Shown here: positions 53,706 to 63,400 of the stretch, one piece after another
Layout of the letters: every line of letters starts with the position of its first letter
Numbering within the stretch: the stretch's first letter is position 1
Source of the DNA: CATQHS01 sp965203375
GTDB taxonomy: Bacteria > Actinomycetota > Acidimicrobiia > Acidimicrobiales > Aldehydirespiratoraceae
Length of the DNA stretch: 64,000 nucleotides
Direction: 5' to 3'
NCBI GenBank assembly: GCA_965203375.1
Contig: OZ241886.1
Location: 1,550,001 to 1,614,000, forward strand
The notes under the pieces: model-generated
Seen by the model: only the letters and a program-made list of their open reading frames with translations
Told to the model about the DNA's origin: nothing
Database searches by the model: none
Position numbers and translations under genes: made by a program

Positions 53706-54644
53706 GGCCCGGGAGTCGGGCGGGGTCGGCATGCGCTCGGCAACGTATATGTGGGGCTGGTTGGGCGCCTCGGCCTCCACCACCTCGCGGACCATCTCGG
53801 CCACGGTCCGGGCCGGGGCCGAGGGGGCGGTGCGCCGGTTGCGGGCTAGCCCGACCACCCGGGGGCCGAGCCCCTCCACCACCGCGCTCCTCCAGGGCCC
53901 GGCGGCCATGCCGTGGGTGGCGCTGGCCGGGAGCAGGGCGGGGGCGAAACCCTGGGCGGCCAGGGACATGAGCAGGCTCAGGCCGTCGATCTCGGCCCGG
54001 GGGCGCAGCTCCAGCCCGGCCTCGCGGGCGTCGTCGTCCACCTCGTCCCTGAAGGCCGTCCCCTGGGGGGGCAGCAGAACCGGGTGCCGGGCCAGCTCGG
54101 CCAGCGCCACCCGGTCCCGGCGGGCCAGCTCGTGGCCCTCGGGGGCCAGCGCCACCCGGTCCTCGGAGAAGAGGGGCTCGGTCTCGATGTCGGGATCGTC
54201 CACCGGGAGGTTCACCACGGCCAAGTCGAGCCGGTCCCGCACCAGCAGCGGGACCAGCGACGTGGTGGTGGCGTCCACCACGATCACCTCCAGCCTCGGG
54301 TGGCGGCGGTGCGCCTCCTCGAGCAGCAGGGGCACCAGCCACCGGGCGGTGGTGCCGATCACGCCGGTGCGGACCGTGCCGGCCAGGTCCTCGCGCAGTG
54401 ACACCAGGTCGTCCTGGATGGCCCGCAGCTCGACCTGGATGCGGCGGGCCCGGTCGGCCACGATCTCGCCCTCGGGGGTGAGGCTGCCCTTGTCCCGGTC
54501 GATGAGTCGGGCCCCGACCTCCCGCTCGAGGTGGGCGACATGGGTGGACACGTTGGACTGCACGGTGTGCAGGGCCCGGGCCGCGGCCGAGAAGCTCTGG
54601 TGCTCGGCCACGGCCAGCAGGGCGTTTAGCTGACGGAGGTCCAT
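53691..54644 (-). CDS. LysR-family transcriptional regulator
   Basis: A 317-residue protein: MDLRQLNALLAVAEHQSFSA and AARALHTVQSNVSTHVAHLE give the HTH, followed by the periplasmic-binding-like effector domain (VRTGVIGTTARWLVPLLLEE). It lies between aconitase and the carboxyltransferase/citrate synthase genes, so a role in central carbon control is suggested by position only. A palindrome seven bases upstream of its start is a likely autoregulatory site. Confidence 0.92.
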   Translation of the reverse strand: MDLRQLNALLAVAEHQSFSAAARALHTVQSNVSTHVAHLEREVGARLIDRDKGSLTPEGEIVADRARRIQVELRAIQDDLVSLREDLAGTVRTGVIGTTARWLVPLLLEEAHRRHPRLEVIVVDATTTSLVPLLVRDRLDLAVVNLPVDDPDIETEPLFSEDRVALAPEGHELARRDRVALAELARHPVLLPPQGTAFRDEVDDDAREAGLELRPRAEIDGLSLLMSLAAQGFAPALLPASATHGMAAGPWRSAVVEGLGPRVVGLARNRRTAPSAPARTVAEMVREVVEAEAPNQPHIYVAERMPTPPDSRATAAP

Positions 54645-54650
54645 TGCTCT

Positions 54651-54671
54651 AAACGATACCCGTTATCGTTT
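54651..54671. promoter_or_regulatory. Palindromic LysR-type operator
   Basis: AAACGATA (54651-54658) and TATCGTTT (54664-54671) form a perfect 8+8 palindrome with a 5-base centre, and fit the T-N11-A pattern of LysR boxes. It lies directly upstream of the lysR start, where binding would block or control its own transcription. Confidence 0.65.
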
Positions 54672-54748
54672 CAAACTGTTTGCAAGATAGCGCGGATGGG
54701 TGTTTAATGGAGTTCACCGAAGCGGCTGATCTCCCCCGTCAGCCGCTT

Positions 54749-54880
54749 CTGGCTTTCTCGGTTCAGGTTCCGGCCCCTCGCCCGGTGGCTCGGTTTAGGT
54801 TTGCGGCTCGTCCGCCCCGACGGGCTTCGGGTCGGTTCCGCCTCCCTCGTCACTGGCTTTCTCGGGTCAGGTTCCGGCCC
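54749..54880. repeat. 28-base copy of the aconitase 3' end
   Basis: CTGGCTTTCTCGG(T/G)TCAGGTTCCGGCCC occurs at 54749-54776 and at 54853-54880, with one mismatch. The second copy contains the aconitase stop codon. The 76 bases between are filled with related CGGGT(C/T) blocks. Confidence 0.8.
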
Positions 54881-57149
54881 GCTGGCGGATGATGTTGAGG
54901 GCGCTGCCGGCCCGGAACCACTCGATCTGCTCGGCGCTGAGGGTGTGGGCGGCCTCGAAGCTCCGCCGCTCGCCGCCGGGCGAGGTCGACTCCACCGCCA
55001 CCGGGCGCCCGGGGGCCAGGGCGGCCAGGCCCCGCACCGCCACCCGGTCGTCCTCGCCGATGAGGTCGTAGTCGTCGGGGTCGGCGAAGGTGAGGGCCAG
55101 CACCCCCTGCTTCTTCAGGTTGGTCTCGTGGATGCGGGCGAAGCTGCGGGCCAGCACCGCCGCGCACCCCCGGAACCGGGGCTCCATGGCCGCGTGCTCC
55201 CGGCTGGAGCCCTCGCCGAGGTTCTCGTCGCCCACGAACACCCAGCGCCGCCCGGCCTCGTGGTAGGCCCGGGCGATGTCGGGCAGGGGCTCGACCTCGC
55301 CGGTGAGCTGGTTCTTGCCCCAGCCCGCCTCGTGGCCGTAGGCGCCGACCACCCCGAGGTAGAGGTTGCCCGAGATGTTCTCGAGGTGGCCCCGGTACTT
55401 CAGCCACGGCCCGGCCATGGAGATGTGGTCGGTGGTGCATTTGCCCTCGGCCTTGGATATCACCAGCAGGTCTTCGAAGTCGGCGCCGTCCCAGGGCTCG
55501 AAGGGGGTCAGCAACTGCAGGCGCTCCGAGGCGGGCGACACCCGCACCTCGACGCCCGAGCCGTCGGCGGGCGGGGCCACGAAGGTGTCCCGGCCCGGGT
55601 CGAACCCCCGCTCCGGTAGCTCGACGCCCTCGGGGGCCGACAGCCGGACCGGGTTGCCCTCGGGGTCGGTCAGCTCGTCGGCGGCCGGGTCGAAGTCGAT
55701 GGTCCCGGCCACGGCCAGGGCCACCACCGTCTCGGGGGAGGTGACGAAGGCCAGGGTGGCCGGGTCGCCGTCGTTGCGCTTGGGGAAGTTGCGGTTGTAG
55801 GAGGTGACGATGACGTTGGGCCGGCCCGGGGCGTGGCCCGGCTCGCCGGAGCGGTCCCACTGCCCGATGCAGGGGCCGCAGGCGTTGGCCAGCACGGTGG
55901 CCCCCAGGGCCTCGAAGTCGGCCATGAGCCCGTCCCGCACGATGGTGGCCCTGATCTGCTCGGACCCCGGGGTCACCAGCAGCCGGGTTTGGGCCTTGAG
56001 GCCCTTGTCCGCCGCGTCCCTGGCGATGGAGGCGGCCCGGGTGATGTCCTCATAGGAGGAGTTGGTGCAGCTCCCGATGAGGGCGGCGCTGATCTCCAGC
56101 GGCCAGCCCTCCTGTTCGGCCTCGGCCCCGAGGTCGCCCACCGCCCGGGCCCGGTCGGGGGTGTGGGGGCCGTTGATGTGGGGGCCGAGCCGGTCCAGGT
56201 CGATCTCCACCACCCGGTCGTAGTGCCGGTCCGGGTCGGCCAGCGCCTCGTCGTCGGGGCGCAGGTGCTCGGCCACGGCCTCGGCCGCGTCGGCCACCCG
56301 GCCGCGCCCGGTGCTGCGCAGGTAGCGGGCCATGGCCTCGTCGTAGGCGAACAGCGAGGTGGTGGCGCCGATCTCGGCCCCCATGTTGCAGATGGTGGCC
56401 TTGCCGGTGGCGCTGAGGCTCTCGGCGCCGGGGCCGAAGTACTCGACGATGGCGCCGGTGCCGCCGGAGACGGTGAGGATCTCCGCCACCTTCAAGATGA
56501 CGTCCTTGGGGGCGGACCAGCCGTCGAGGCGGCCGGTGAGGCGGACGCCGATCAGCTCGGGCCAGCGCACCGTCCATCCGAAGCCGGTCATCACGTCCAC
56601 CGCGTCGGCCCCGCCCACGCCCACCGCCACCATGGCCAGGCCGCCGGCGTTGGGGGTGTGGCTGTCGGTGCCGATCATCATGCCGCCGGGGAAGGCGTAG
56701 TTCTCCAGCACCACCTGGTGGATGATCCCGCTGCCGGGCTTCCAGAACCCGGCCCCGTAGCGGGCGCTCACGCTGGCCAGGAAGTCGTAGACCTCCTGGT
56801 TGGCGTCCAGCGCGGCCATCAGGTCCCGCTTGCCGTCGGTGCGGGCCTGGATCAGGTGGTCGCAGTGGGTGGTGGTGGGCACCATGGTCCGGTCCAGGCC
56901 CGCGGTCATGAACTGGAGCCACGCCATCTGGGCGGTGGCGTCCTGCATGGCCACCCGGTCGGGCCGCAGGTCCACGTAGGACCGGCCCCGCTCCAGGGTC
57001 TGGTCGGGGCGGTCGAGGTGGTTGACGAGGATCTTCTCGGCCAGGGTGAGCCCCCGCCCGAACCTCCGCCGGGCCGCGCCCACCCTGGAGTCCAGGGTGG
57101 CGTAAACCCCTTCGATCAGCTCGATCGGCGTGCTAGCGGCTACAGTCAT
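54867..57149 (-). CDS. acn: Aconitate hydratase, mitochondrial-type
   Basis: About 760 residues. The 4Fe-4S ligands are in GSCTNSSYEDI and NACGPCIGQWDRS; ATTTHCDHL-like VPTTTHCDHLIQA and GTDSHTPNAGGL are active-site segments; GDENLGEGSSREHAAMEPR is the swivel-domain substrate loop. It interconverts citrate and isocitrate. The length and order match the mitochondrial/ACO2 type rather than bacterial AcnA or AcnB. ATG 57149 with GAGAG upstream is favoured over ATG 57188. Confidence 0.95.
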   Translation of the reverse strand: MTVAASTPIELIEGVYATLDSRVGAARRRFGRGLTLAEKILVNHLDRPDQTLERGRSYVDLRPDRVAMQDATAQMAWLQFMTAGLDRTMVPTTTHCDHLIQARTDGKRDLMAALDANQEVYDFLASVSARYGAGFWKPGSGIIHQVVLENYAFPGGMMIGTDSHTPNAGGLAMVAVGVGGADAVDVMTGFGWTVRWPELIGVRLTGRLDGWSAPKDVILKVAEILTVSGGTGAIVEYFGPGAESLSATGKATICNMGAEIGATTSLFAYDEAMARYLRSTGRGRVADAAEAVAEHLRPDDEALADPDRHYDRVVEIDLDRLGPHINGPHTPDRARAVGDLGAEAEQEGWPLEISAALIGSCTNSSYEDITRAASIARDAADKGLKAQTRLLVTPGSEQIRATIVRDGLMADFEALGATVLANACGPCIGQWDRSGEPGHAPGRPNVIVTSYNRNFPKRNDGDPATLAFVTSPETVVALAVAGTIDFDPAADELTDPEGNPVRLSAPEGVELPERGFDPGRDTFVAPPADGSGVEVRVSPASERLQLLTPFEPWDGADFEDLLVISKAEGKCTTDHISMAGPWLKYRGHLENISGNLYLGVVGAYGHEAGWGKNQLTGEVEPLPDIARAYHEAGRRWVFVGDENLGEGSSREHAAMEPRFRGCAAVLARSFARIHETNLKKQGVLALTFADPDDYDLIGEDDRVAVRGLAALAPGRPVAVESTSPGGERRSFEAAHTLSAEQIEWFRAGSALNIIRQRAGT

Positions 57150-57232
57150 GGCTCTCTCATTCGTCGTAGTTGTCGATGGCTCAGACATGGTTCATGTGGG
57201 GCATCGGAAGATCAGATGCCGTCTAGTTATTA

Positions 57233-60200
57233 TCAGCATGACCTTGATCCTCCGTAGTTTAGGTGACAGTCGAATTTCGATGGCACCGGATCCAAAAGTT
57301 GGTTGTCCTGAAGGTTCAAAATAAAGAGAAGATCTATATCTGCCAACCCTGTGGGAACCTGGCCAGTTAAGCTGTTGCCCGCTAAATCCAGGACTACCAG
57401 TCTGGTGAGATTGGTCATCTCGGCAGGGATGGGTCCAGACAAACTATTGAAATGCAAGGCCAGCATCCCTAGTTCGGTGAGGTTTCCTATTTCAGGCGGG
57501 ATGGGTCCAGACAGATTATTGCTGCTGAGGTCCAGTATCCTCAGTTTGGTGAGATTGGTCAGCCAGGTTGGTATTGTTCCTGATAGAGCATTGCTTTCAA
57601 GGTCCAGATCCCATAGTTCGGTGAGATTAGCTAGCCAGGCGGGTATCGTTCCTGACAGGCCGGTAGCGCTGAGGTCTAGTCGCTCTAGTTCAGTGAGTTT
57701 TCCCAATTCAGGTGGTATCAGTCCTGACAGATCGTTGTAGGCGAGATCTAAATATTGGAGTTTCGTGAGATTGGCTAGCTCTGGTGGAACGGGACCATTT
57801 AGAGTGTTGCCCCCGAGGTCGAGATGTCGGAGTTCGGTGAGGTTGGTTAGCCAGTCAGGAATCGGGCCCGAAAGGCCCGTATAGCCGAGGTCGAGATATT
57901 GGAGTTCGGTGAGGTTGGTTAGCCAGTCAGGAATCGGCCCCGACAATTCAATGCCGTCGAGGTCTAGAATCTGTAATTTGTTGAGATTAGCCAACTCAGC
58001 CGGAATCGGACCCGAAAGTGAATTGGTTTTCCAGTGCCAAAAATGGTCACTATCATACATGACAATGAAGTCGGCATAATCATCTATTGTGCTGCCGAGG
58101 TCGAGATATCGGAGTTCGGTAAGATTGGCTAGTTCAGCAGGGAGTGTCCCTGAGAGGCTAGTACCACTGAGGTCCAGATACTGGAGTTTAGTGAGGTGAG
58201 TCAGTTCTGTAGGAATCGCTCCTGACATATGGAAGCCACTGAGGTTCAAGTGTCTAAGTTCGGTGAGGTTGGCTAGTTCTGCAGGGAGTGTCCCTGAGAG
58301 GCTAGTACCACTGAGGTCCAGATACTGGAGTTTAGTGAGGTGAGTCAGTTCTGTAGGGATTTCTCCTAAAATATAGGTATGATGACCGAGGTCCAGATGA
58401 CTTACTCGTCCGTTGGTGATAGTTATCCCATCCCAGTTTTCGATTGGATTGACATCATTCCAAGCCTTATCGGTGTCGTAAGCGTAAGTATAAGTGTATT
58501 CGAAAGAGTTATGAATGGACCAAAGGATCTCACATTCGGCAACTAGTTCAGTCAATGACTGATCCACCACTGATTCATTGACACATGGCGAGGAAGGCAA
58601 CAGCAATACAGTTCTCTGCAGATCGTTTAGTTCTGTTGGCCATGGACTAGACAGCGGATTTGATCTCAGATCCAGTACAGATAGTCTGGTGAGGTTGGCT
58701 AATTCCGTTGGGATCGGTCCCGATAAGTTGTTATCTTCAAGGTCCAGTCTATGCAGCCAGATTAGGTTGCCTAGTTGTGGTGGTATTGGTCCTGATAAGC
58801 TGTTATCTTCAAGATACAGGACATCTAACCTGGTCAGGTTGCCTAGTTGTGGTGGTATTGGTCCTGATAAGCTGTTATCTTCAAGATACAGGACATCTAA
58901 CCTGGTCAGGTTGCCTAGTTGTGGTGGTATTGGTCCTGATAGGTCGTTGCTTGCGAGGTCTAGGCGCTCCAGTTTGGTTAGGTAGCCTAGTTGTGGTGGC
59001 ATAGTTCCGGTGAGATTGTTATTTTCAAGGTTTAGCCATTGGAGGTTGGTTAGGTTGCCTAGTTGTGGTGGTATTGGTCCTGATAGGTCGTTGCTTGCGA
59101 GGTCTAGGCGCTCCAGTTTGGTTAGGTAGCCTAGTTGTGGTGGCATAGTTCCGGTGAGATTGTTATTTTCAAGGTTTAGCCATTGGAGGTTGGTTAGGTT
59201 GCCTAGTTGTGGTGGTATTGGTCCTGATAGGTCGTTGCCTTCGAGATCTAGGTGTCGCAGCCCGGTTAGATTATCCAGTTCTGATGCCAGTTCTGTTAAT
59301 TTACCATGGAGAGCGGAGTTGTAGAGTCGTAGGCGATCGACGCGTTCGTCGGAGATAGCGACTCCGTGCCAGTCTTCGATTCGGGTTGTATCACCCCAGG
59401 CTGAAGTAGAGTCGTCATCAAGGACACCTCGGTCGGTGAGGATTAGATAGAAGGCCCACATTGCTTCGCAATCTGCCATTAATTGGGTTAGTGATTGATC
59501 TACCACTGTATCTAGTGAACAGGGCGAAAGCAGTTCGGTCAATCCTGACGGAATTGGACCCTGTAATCGATTGCGACTGAGGTTGAGTCCTTGGAGTTCC
59601 GTCAGGTTGCTCAGCTCTGATGGTACTGGTCCTGATAAATTATTATCTTCAAGATATAGGTACCGCAGTTCGGTCAGGTTGCCCAGTTCTGGCGGTATCC
59701 CACCGAGTAGTCGGTTGCGGCTGAGGTTGAGTCCTTGGAGTTCCGTCAGGTTGCTCAGTTCTGACGGAATTGGACCGTGTAATCGGTTGCGGCTGAGGTT
59801 GAGTTCTTGAAGTTCGGTTAGGTTGACAAATTCTTGTGGAATGAAGCCCCAAAGATTATTTAGCTGGAGGTCTAGTTTAGATAGCTTAGTGAGGTTGCCT
59901 AACTCTGGCAGTATTGTACCTGTCAGACTGTGACCGCTGATGTCTAGCAGTGATAGTTCGGTCAGGTCGCCTAGTTCGGGTACCAACTTTCCGTAGATAA
60001 TGGCGTCACCGAGTTGAAGGTGAGTGACGCGTCCGTTGAGAACGGTGACTCCATGCCAGTTCTCTATTGGGTTAGCGTTGCTCCATACCGTGTCTGGGTC
60101 GCTATCGAGTGAGTTACTGCCAAGTGTGCCCTTGTTTTCTAGAGCTTCGTAGAAGGCCCACAAAGCGTTGCAGTCAGCCACTAGTAGATTCAGCGATTGG

Positions 60201-60493
60201 TCCACCACCGTCTCATCCGCACACGGAGATGTAAGCACAGGAGTAGGCGAGGGTTGGGGTTCTTCGGGTGGCTCCGAATCCGCCGGAGTCCGTTCAGTCG
60301 TGGTTGCAGGGACCTGGGATTCTGAGATGGCTTGATCAACAGGTTGTGCAGTAGTGCCGGGTTCGGGGTCGGACCCAGTGCTGAGCGTCACGGCCAGAAT
60401 CGCCGCGAGCCCGACCGCTACGGCGGCTACGGCGGCGGTGATCCCCGATTTCACCGGTTTCGAGACCCGTCGAGCGGGCGGCTCGGGCGGCAT
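57233..60493 (-). CDS. Large plant-type leucine-rich-repeat membrane-anchored protein
   Basis: About 1086 residues. ATG 60493 has a strong GGAGAGGAGA site and is preferred to 60529. Residues about 15-38 are a single hydrophobic segment after Arg/Lys (type II anchor or signal), then a Thr/Pro/Glu-rich stalk. Three modules each open with a cap (SPC-x-x-x-VVDQSL...DC...W...IENWHGV) and continue with LRRs of the plant form L-x-x-L-x-L-x-x-N-x-L-SG-x-IP-x-x-LGNLT. More than 30 repeats are seen. It should face outward and bind proteins. The gene is AT-richer than its flanks and has internal 72-base DNA repeats. Confidence 0.85.
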   Translation of the reverse strand: MPPEPPARRVSKPVKSGITAAVAAVAVGLAAILAVTLSTGSDPEPGTTAQPVDQAISESQVPATTTERTPADSEPPEEPQPSPTPVLTSPCADETVVDQSLNLLVADCNALWAFYEALENKGTLGSNSLDSDPDTVWSNANPIENWHGVTVLNGRVTHLQLGDAIIYGKLVPELGDLTELSLLDISGHSLTGTILPELGNLTKLSKLDLQLNNLWGFIPQEFVNLTELQELNLSRNRLHGPIPSELSNLTELQGLNLSRNRLLGGIPPELGNLTELRYLYLEDNNLSGPVPSELSNLTELQGLNLSRNRLQGPIPSGLTELLSPCSLDTVVDQSLTQLMADCEAMWAFYLILTDRGVLDDDSTSAWGDTTRIEDWHGVAISDERVDRLRLYNSALHGKLTELASELDNLTGLRHLDLEGNDLSGPIPPQLGNLTNLQWLNLENNNLTGTMPPQLGYLTKLERLDLASNDLSGPIPPQLGNLTNLQWLNLENNNLTGTMPPQLGYLTKLERLDLASNDLSGPIPPQLGNLTRLDVLYLEDNSLSGPIPPQLGNLTRLDVLYLEDNSLSGPIPPQLGNLIWLHRLDLEDNNLSGPIPTELANLTRLSVLDLRSNPLSSPWPTELNDLQRTVLLLPSSPCVNESVVDQSLTELVAECEILWSIHNSFEYTYTYAYDTDKAWNDVNPIENWDGITITNGRVSHLDLGHHTYILGEIPTELTHLTKLQYLDLSGTSLSGTLPAELANLTELRHLNLSGFHMSGAIPTELTHLTKLQYLDLSGTSLSGTLPAELANLTELRYLDLGSTIDDYADFIVMYDSDHFWHWKTNSLSGPIPAELANLNKLQILDLDGIELSGPIPDWLTNLTELQYLDLGYTGLSGPIPDWLTNLTELRHLDLGGNTLNGPVPPELANLTKLQYLDLAYNDLSGLIPPELGKLTELERLDLSATGLSGTIPAWLANLTELWDLDLESNALSGTIPTWLTNLTKLRILDLSSNNLSGPIPPEIGNLTELGMLALHFNSLSGPIPAEMTNLTRLVVLDLAGNSLTGQVPTGLADIDLLFILNLQDNQLLDPVPSKFDCHLNYGGSRSC
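58750..59240 (-). repeat. Recent 72- and 144-base duplications inside the LRR gene
   Basis: Blocks at about 58791-58862 and 58863-58934 are nearly identical 72-base (24-codon) repeats; a 144-base pair of blocks repeats at about 58920-59065 and 59066-59210. They encode identical LRR units, showing recent in-frame expansion. Confidence 0.8.
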
Positions 60494-60534
60494 CGTCTCC
60501 TCTCCGGTCCTGTCGTCCCTCAACGCCAAGAGCC

Positions 60535-60636
60535 GCCGGTCACACTAACAAGTCGGCTCAGAAGCCGTGACTGGGGTGTGCGCGGTGCCTGTGCCCGAGA
60601 GTTGGCCGGTCACACCAACAGGCCGCTCAGAAGCCG
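60535..60636. repeat. 33-base copy of the plsC 3' end
   Basis: GCCGGTCACAC(T/C)AACA, then GGC/CGCTCAGAAGCCG, occurs at 60535-60567 and 60605-60636. The second copy includes the plsC stop; the first lies next to the LRR gene start. Confidence 0.8.
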
Positions 60637-61586
60637 GGGGGCCAGCCTTGGCGCTGGTGGGCGGGGCGGCGGCGGGACCGGTCGCCCAGGGCCCAGGTTC
60701 GCCGCCAGGCCCCGGTGCGGGGGCCGGTGAGGACCGGAGTGGCCGAGGCGTGGGCCCGGCGGCGGGCCGAGTACCAGTCGGTGCGGGCCTCGTCGGCCAG
60801 GGAGGCGATCACCGTCTCGATCCGGGCCGCGAACCGGGCCGCGCCCTCGCCTTCGCCGGGGCTCATGGGGCGGCCGAAGGTGATCGAGGCGACGCTGGGG
60901 CGGGGGAGGGACCGGCCCTTGCGGAGGATGCGGCCGGTGCCCTCGATGTGGACGGGCACCACCGGCACCCCGCAGCGGCGGGCCAGGTAGGCGGCGCCGC
61001 CCCGGAACGGCTGGCCCCACCCGTCGGGGCTGCGGCCCCCCTCGGGGAAGATCAGCAGGCTCCAGCCGTTGGCGATCAGCCCGGCGGCCAGATCGGCCGA
61101 GCGGCGGCCCACCCGGGTCCGCTCGATGGGGATGGCCCCGATCACCAGAGCCGACACCGCGGCGGTGAGGCGGGTCCCGAAGAAGTAGTCGGCCGCCGCG
61201 CCCACCGCCATCTTGTGCCGCCAGGGATCGGGGACAGAGGTCAGCAGCAGCGGGGTGTCGATGTGGCTGTGGTGGTTGGCCGCGAAGACGGCCGGACCTT
61301 CCAGGTCGCTCAGCCGGTCGATGCCCCGGCGGCGGGGGGAGGCCAGCGCCTCGACGCCCAGCCGCATCGGCCCTTCCACCAGGGCGGCCCGGGCCATGCG
61401 GGCTGGCCAGCGCCTAGCCCACGCCGTGTCGTAGTCCGCCCCGATCCGGTTCCGGTCCGGCGCCGGCTCCAGCCCGGCCGGAACGGTCGGGGCGGCCAGG
61501 GGGAACGACAGGGCCCGCAGCCTCCGGGCCGGCGACGGCAGCTTCCGCCGCCACCGGTCCAGTCCGAGGTCGCGGACCAGGCTCAT
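60627..61586 (-). CDS. plsC: 1-acyl-sn-glycerol-3-phosphate acyltransferase
   Basis: A 319-residue protein with the acyltransferase blocks FAANHHSHIDTPLL (H-x4-D) and LLIFPEGGRSPDGW, then VPVHIEGTGRIL. It acylates lysophosphatidate in phospholipid synthesis; a related lipid is possible. It lies next to a LarA-like gene and a HAD phosphatase on one strand; PlsC-HAD neighbours are common in actinobacteria. Confidence 0.9.
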   Translation of the reverse strand: MSLVRDLGLDRWRRKLPSPARRLRALSFPLAAPTVPAGLEPAPDRNRIGADYDTAWARRWPARMARAALVEGPMRLGVEALASPRRRGIDRLSDLEGPAVFAANHHSHIDTPLLLTSVPDPWRHKMAVGAAADYFFGTRLTAAVSALVIGAIPIERTRVGRRSADLAAGLIANGWSLLIFPEGGRSPDGWGQPFRGGAAYLARRCGVPVVPVHIEGTGRILRKGRSLPRPSVASITFGRPMSPGEGEGAARFAARIETVIASLADEARTDWYSARRRAHASATPVLTGPRTGAWRRTWALGDRSRRRPAHQRQGWPPGF

Positions 61587-61695
61587 GCCGCGTCGGCCTC
61601 GCCGCCGGGGCCTCGGGACGGCGATGACCCAGAGCGGTGAGGCCCCGGCGCCGGGGCCCCAGAACGGCCACGGGCCAAAGCGGCGTAGCCCGTCC

Positions 61696-63312
61696 TCATG
61701 TCACGTCGGCCATGAGGATGGGGGGGTTGTGGATGTGGGTGACCGTCGGGCTCGGCCCCACCACGTCGGCCGCCATCTCCAGGGCGTCGTTGAGCGTTGA
61801 GGCAGGCTGGAAGCCCAGCCGGCGCACCGCCCGGGGGTCGCCGCCCACCACGATCACCCGGCCCAGCCACTGCAGGGCGTGCGCCCCCCAGTACCACATG
61901 TAGAACGGGTGGACGCCGTGGTAGGCGTAGCTGGTGCGGTACAGGTGGATGTACCACTCGTCGGTGGCGAACTGCTCCTCGTATTTGGCCTCGATCTCGG
62001 CCGGGTCGGTGGTGGAGGCCAGGACCTGCTCGAAGAAGTCGATGTAGCTGGGGTGGTGGACGGGGTGGAACTCCCAGGCGGTGGGGTGGCTCATAATCAC
62101 CACCCCTCCCTCCCGCACCAGCGGCCGGCCCCGGTAGAGGTTGAAGAAGTACCCCAGGCCCAGGCACATGACCAGGATCGGGTTCATCACCGAGTTCACG
62201 TTGTAGGGGCAGATGTAGGGCAGCCCCATGGTCAGCACGTCGGTCTGGCCCTCCACCGGCACCAGGTGCTGGGCCAGCACGCTGTCGGTGGTGCGCTCGT
62301 GAACGGCCTCCACCTCGCCGGCCTGCACCGAGGTCAGCTCGTAGGGGGCCAGCCACGAGCCGAAGGCCCGGCGCCGGGCCGCGGCGGGCATGGCCTTCAG
62401 CCCGGCCTGCATGGCCATAAAAGAGGCCCGGTCCCGGCCCGACCACTCCCACTCCCGCTTCTGGAGCGCGGCCAGCGGCCCGGTGCGGCCGAAGGTGTTG
62501 TTGTTGACCGTGGTCTCGATCTGGAAGACCCGGGGCCCGTGCCGGCGGATCACCGCGCCCTGCCGCCAGTTGGAGTGGTGCAGCTCGGAGCGATGGCGGT
62601 CCATGAACGAGCGGGAGTTCACCATGGTGGCCACGTTGTGGTGGTGGCGCAGGGCCCGGTAGTCGGCCAGCCCGGTGGCGGTCGACTTCCAGCCCCCGTC
62701 CATGGCCACCAGGTTGATGTTCACGTACACCAGCAGGTCGCTCTCCGCGGCCCGGCGGTTCATGGTCACCAGCTCGCCGTGGTCGGTGCGCCCCAGCTCC
62801 ACCATCTGATCGGGGTCCTCGGCGTCGTGGTTGTAGAGGGCGCCGATGGGGGAGAAGGCGTCGAACACCCGGTCGCCGAGGGCGTGGCGCAGCTCGTCGT
62901 CGGTCATCCGCCGGTGCAGGGCCAGCGCGGCGATGAGGTGGACGTCGTCCACCCCGGCCTCGGCCGCCATGTCCAGCACCTGCTCGATCACCCGCTGGCG
63001 GATGTCGGGGCGGCGCATGGGCGGCAGGGGCAGCGACAGGTCGTCGAAGGCGATGGTCAGCTTCATGCCGGGCCGCAGCAGCGAAGGCAGGGGGTCCTCG
63101 CCGACGGGGTTAAGCAGGGCCTCGGCGATGGCCCCGTCGGGGTCGGCCAGCCCCGGTAGCGGCTCGGCCGGGTAGATCACCCGGCTGCGGCCGGGCGGGA
63201 GCCGGTGGAGCTGGAAGCCCTCGCCGTGGTGGAACAGCACCGGCGGGGTGGAGCGGTCGACTTCGAGGACCAGGCCTGGCCGGGCCGGGCGCGGGCGGCG
63301 GTCCGAGGCCAT
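61696..63312 (-). CDS. LarA-like (lactate racemase N-terminal domain) protein
   Basis: A 538-residue protein. KLTIAFDDLSLPLPPMRRPD with ALALHRRMTDDELRHALG matches the DUF2088/LarA N-terminal domain (TGTHRPMT-like His-Arg). The rest contains VTMNRRAAESDLLVYVNINL and VVIMSHPTAWEFHPVHHPSY, longer than and unlike the LarA C-terminal half. LarA carries a nickel-pincer cofactor; whether this one does is unknown. No larB, larC or larE is in the window. It is 109 bases upstream of plsC. Confidence 0.75.
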   Translation of the reverse strand: MASDRRPRPARPGLVLEVDRSTPPVLFHHGEGFQLHRLPPGRSRVIYPAEPLPGLADPDGAIAEALLNPVGEDPLPSLLRPGMKLTIAFDDLSLPLPPMRRPDIRQRVIEQVLDMAAEAGVDDVHLIAALALHRRMTDDELRHALGDRVFDAFSPIGALYNHDAEDPDQMVELGRTDHGELVTMNRRAAESDLLVYVNINLVAMDGGWKSTATGLADYRALRHHHNVATMVNSRSFMDRHRSELHHSNWRQGAVIRRHGPRVFQIETTVNNNTFGRTGPLAALQKREWEWSGRDRASFMAMQAGLKAMPAAARRRAFGSWLAPYELTSVQAGEVEAVHERTTDSVLAQHLVPVEGQTDVLTMGLPYICPYNVNSVMNPILVMCLGLGYFFNLYRGRPLVREGGVVIMSHPTAWEFHPVHHPSYIDFFEQVLASTTDPAEIEAKYEEQFATDEWYIHLYRTSYAYHGVHPFYMWYWGAHALQWLGRVIVVGGDPRAVRRLGFQPASTLNDALEMAADVVGPSPTVTHIHNPPILMADVT

Positions 63313-63400
63313 CAGCCCGTCTCCGACAGCCGGGCGGCCCGGCCGGGCGGGGCCATCAGGCCGTTCCTCGCCGACGGATCGGCCTGGCGGTCCGGGGCCA

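Noticed and set aside
58750..59240. Regular repeats considered as a CRISPR array
   Set aside because: The repeats are in-frame LRR codons of 72 bases without unique spacers.
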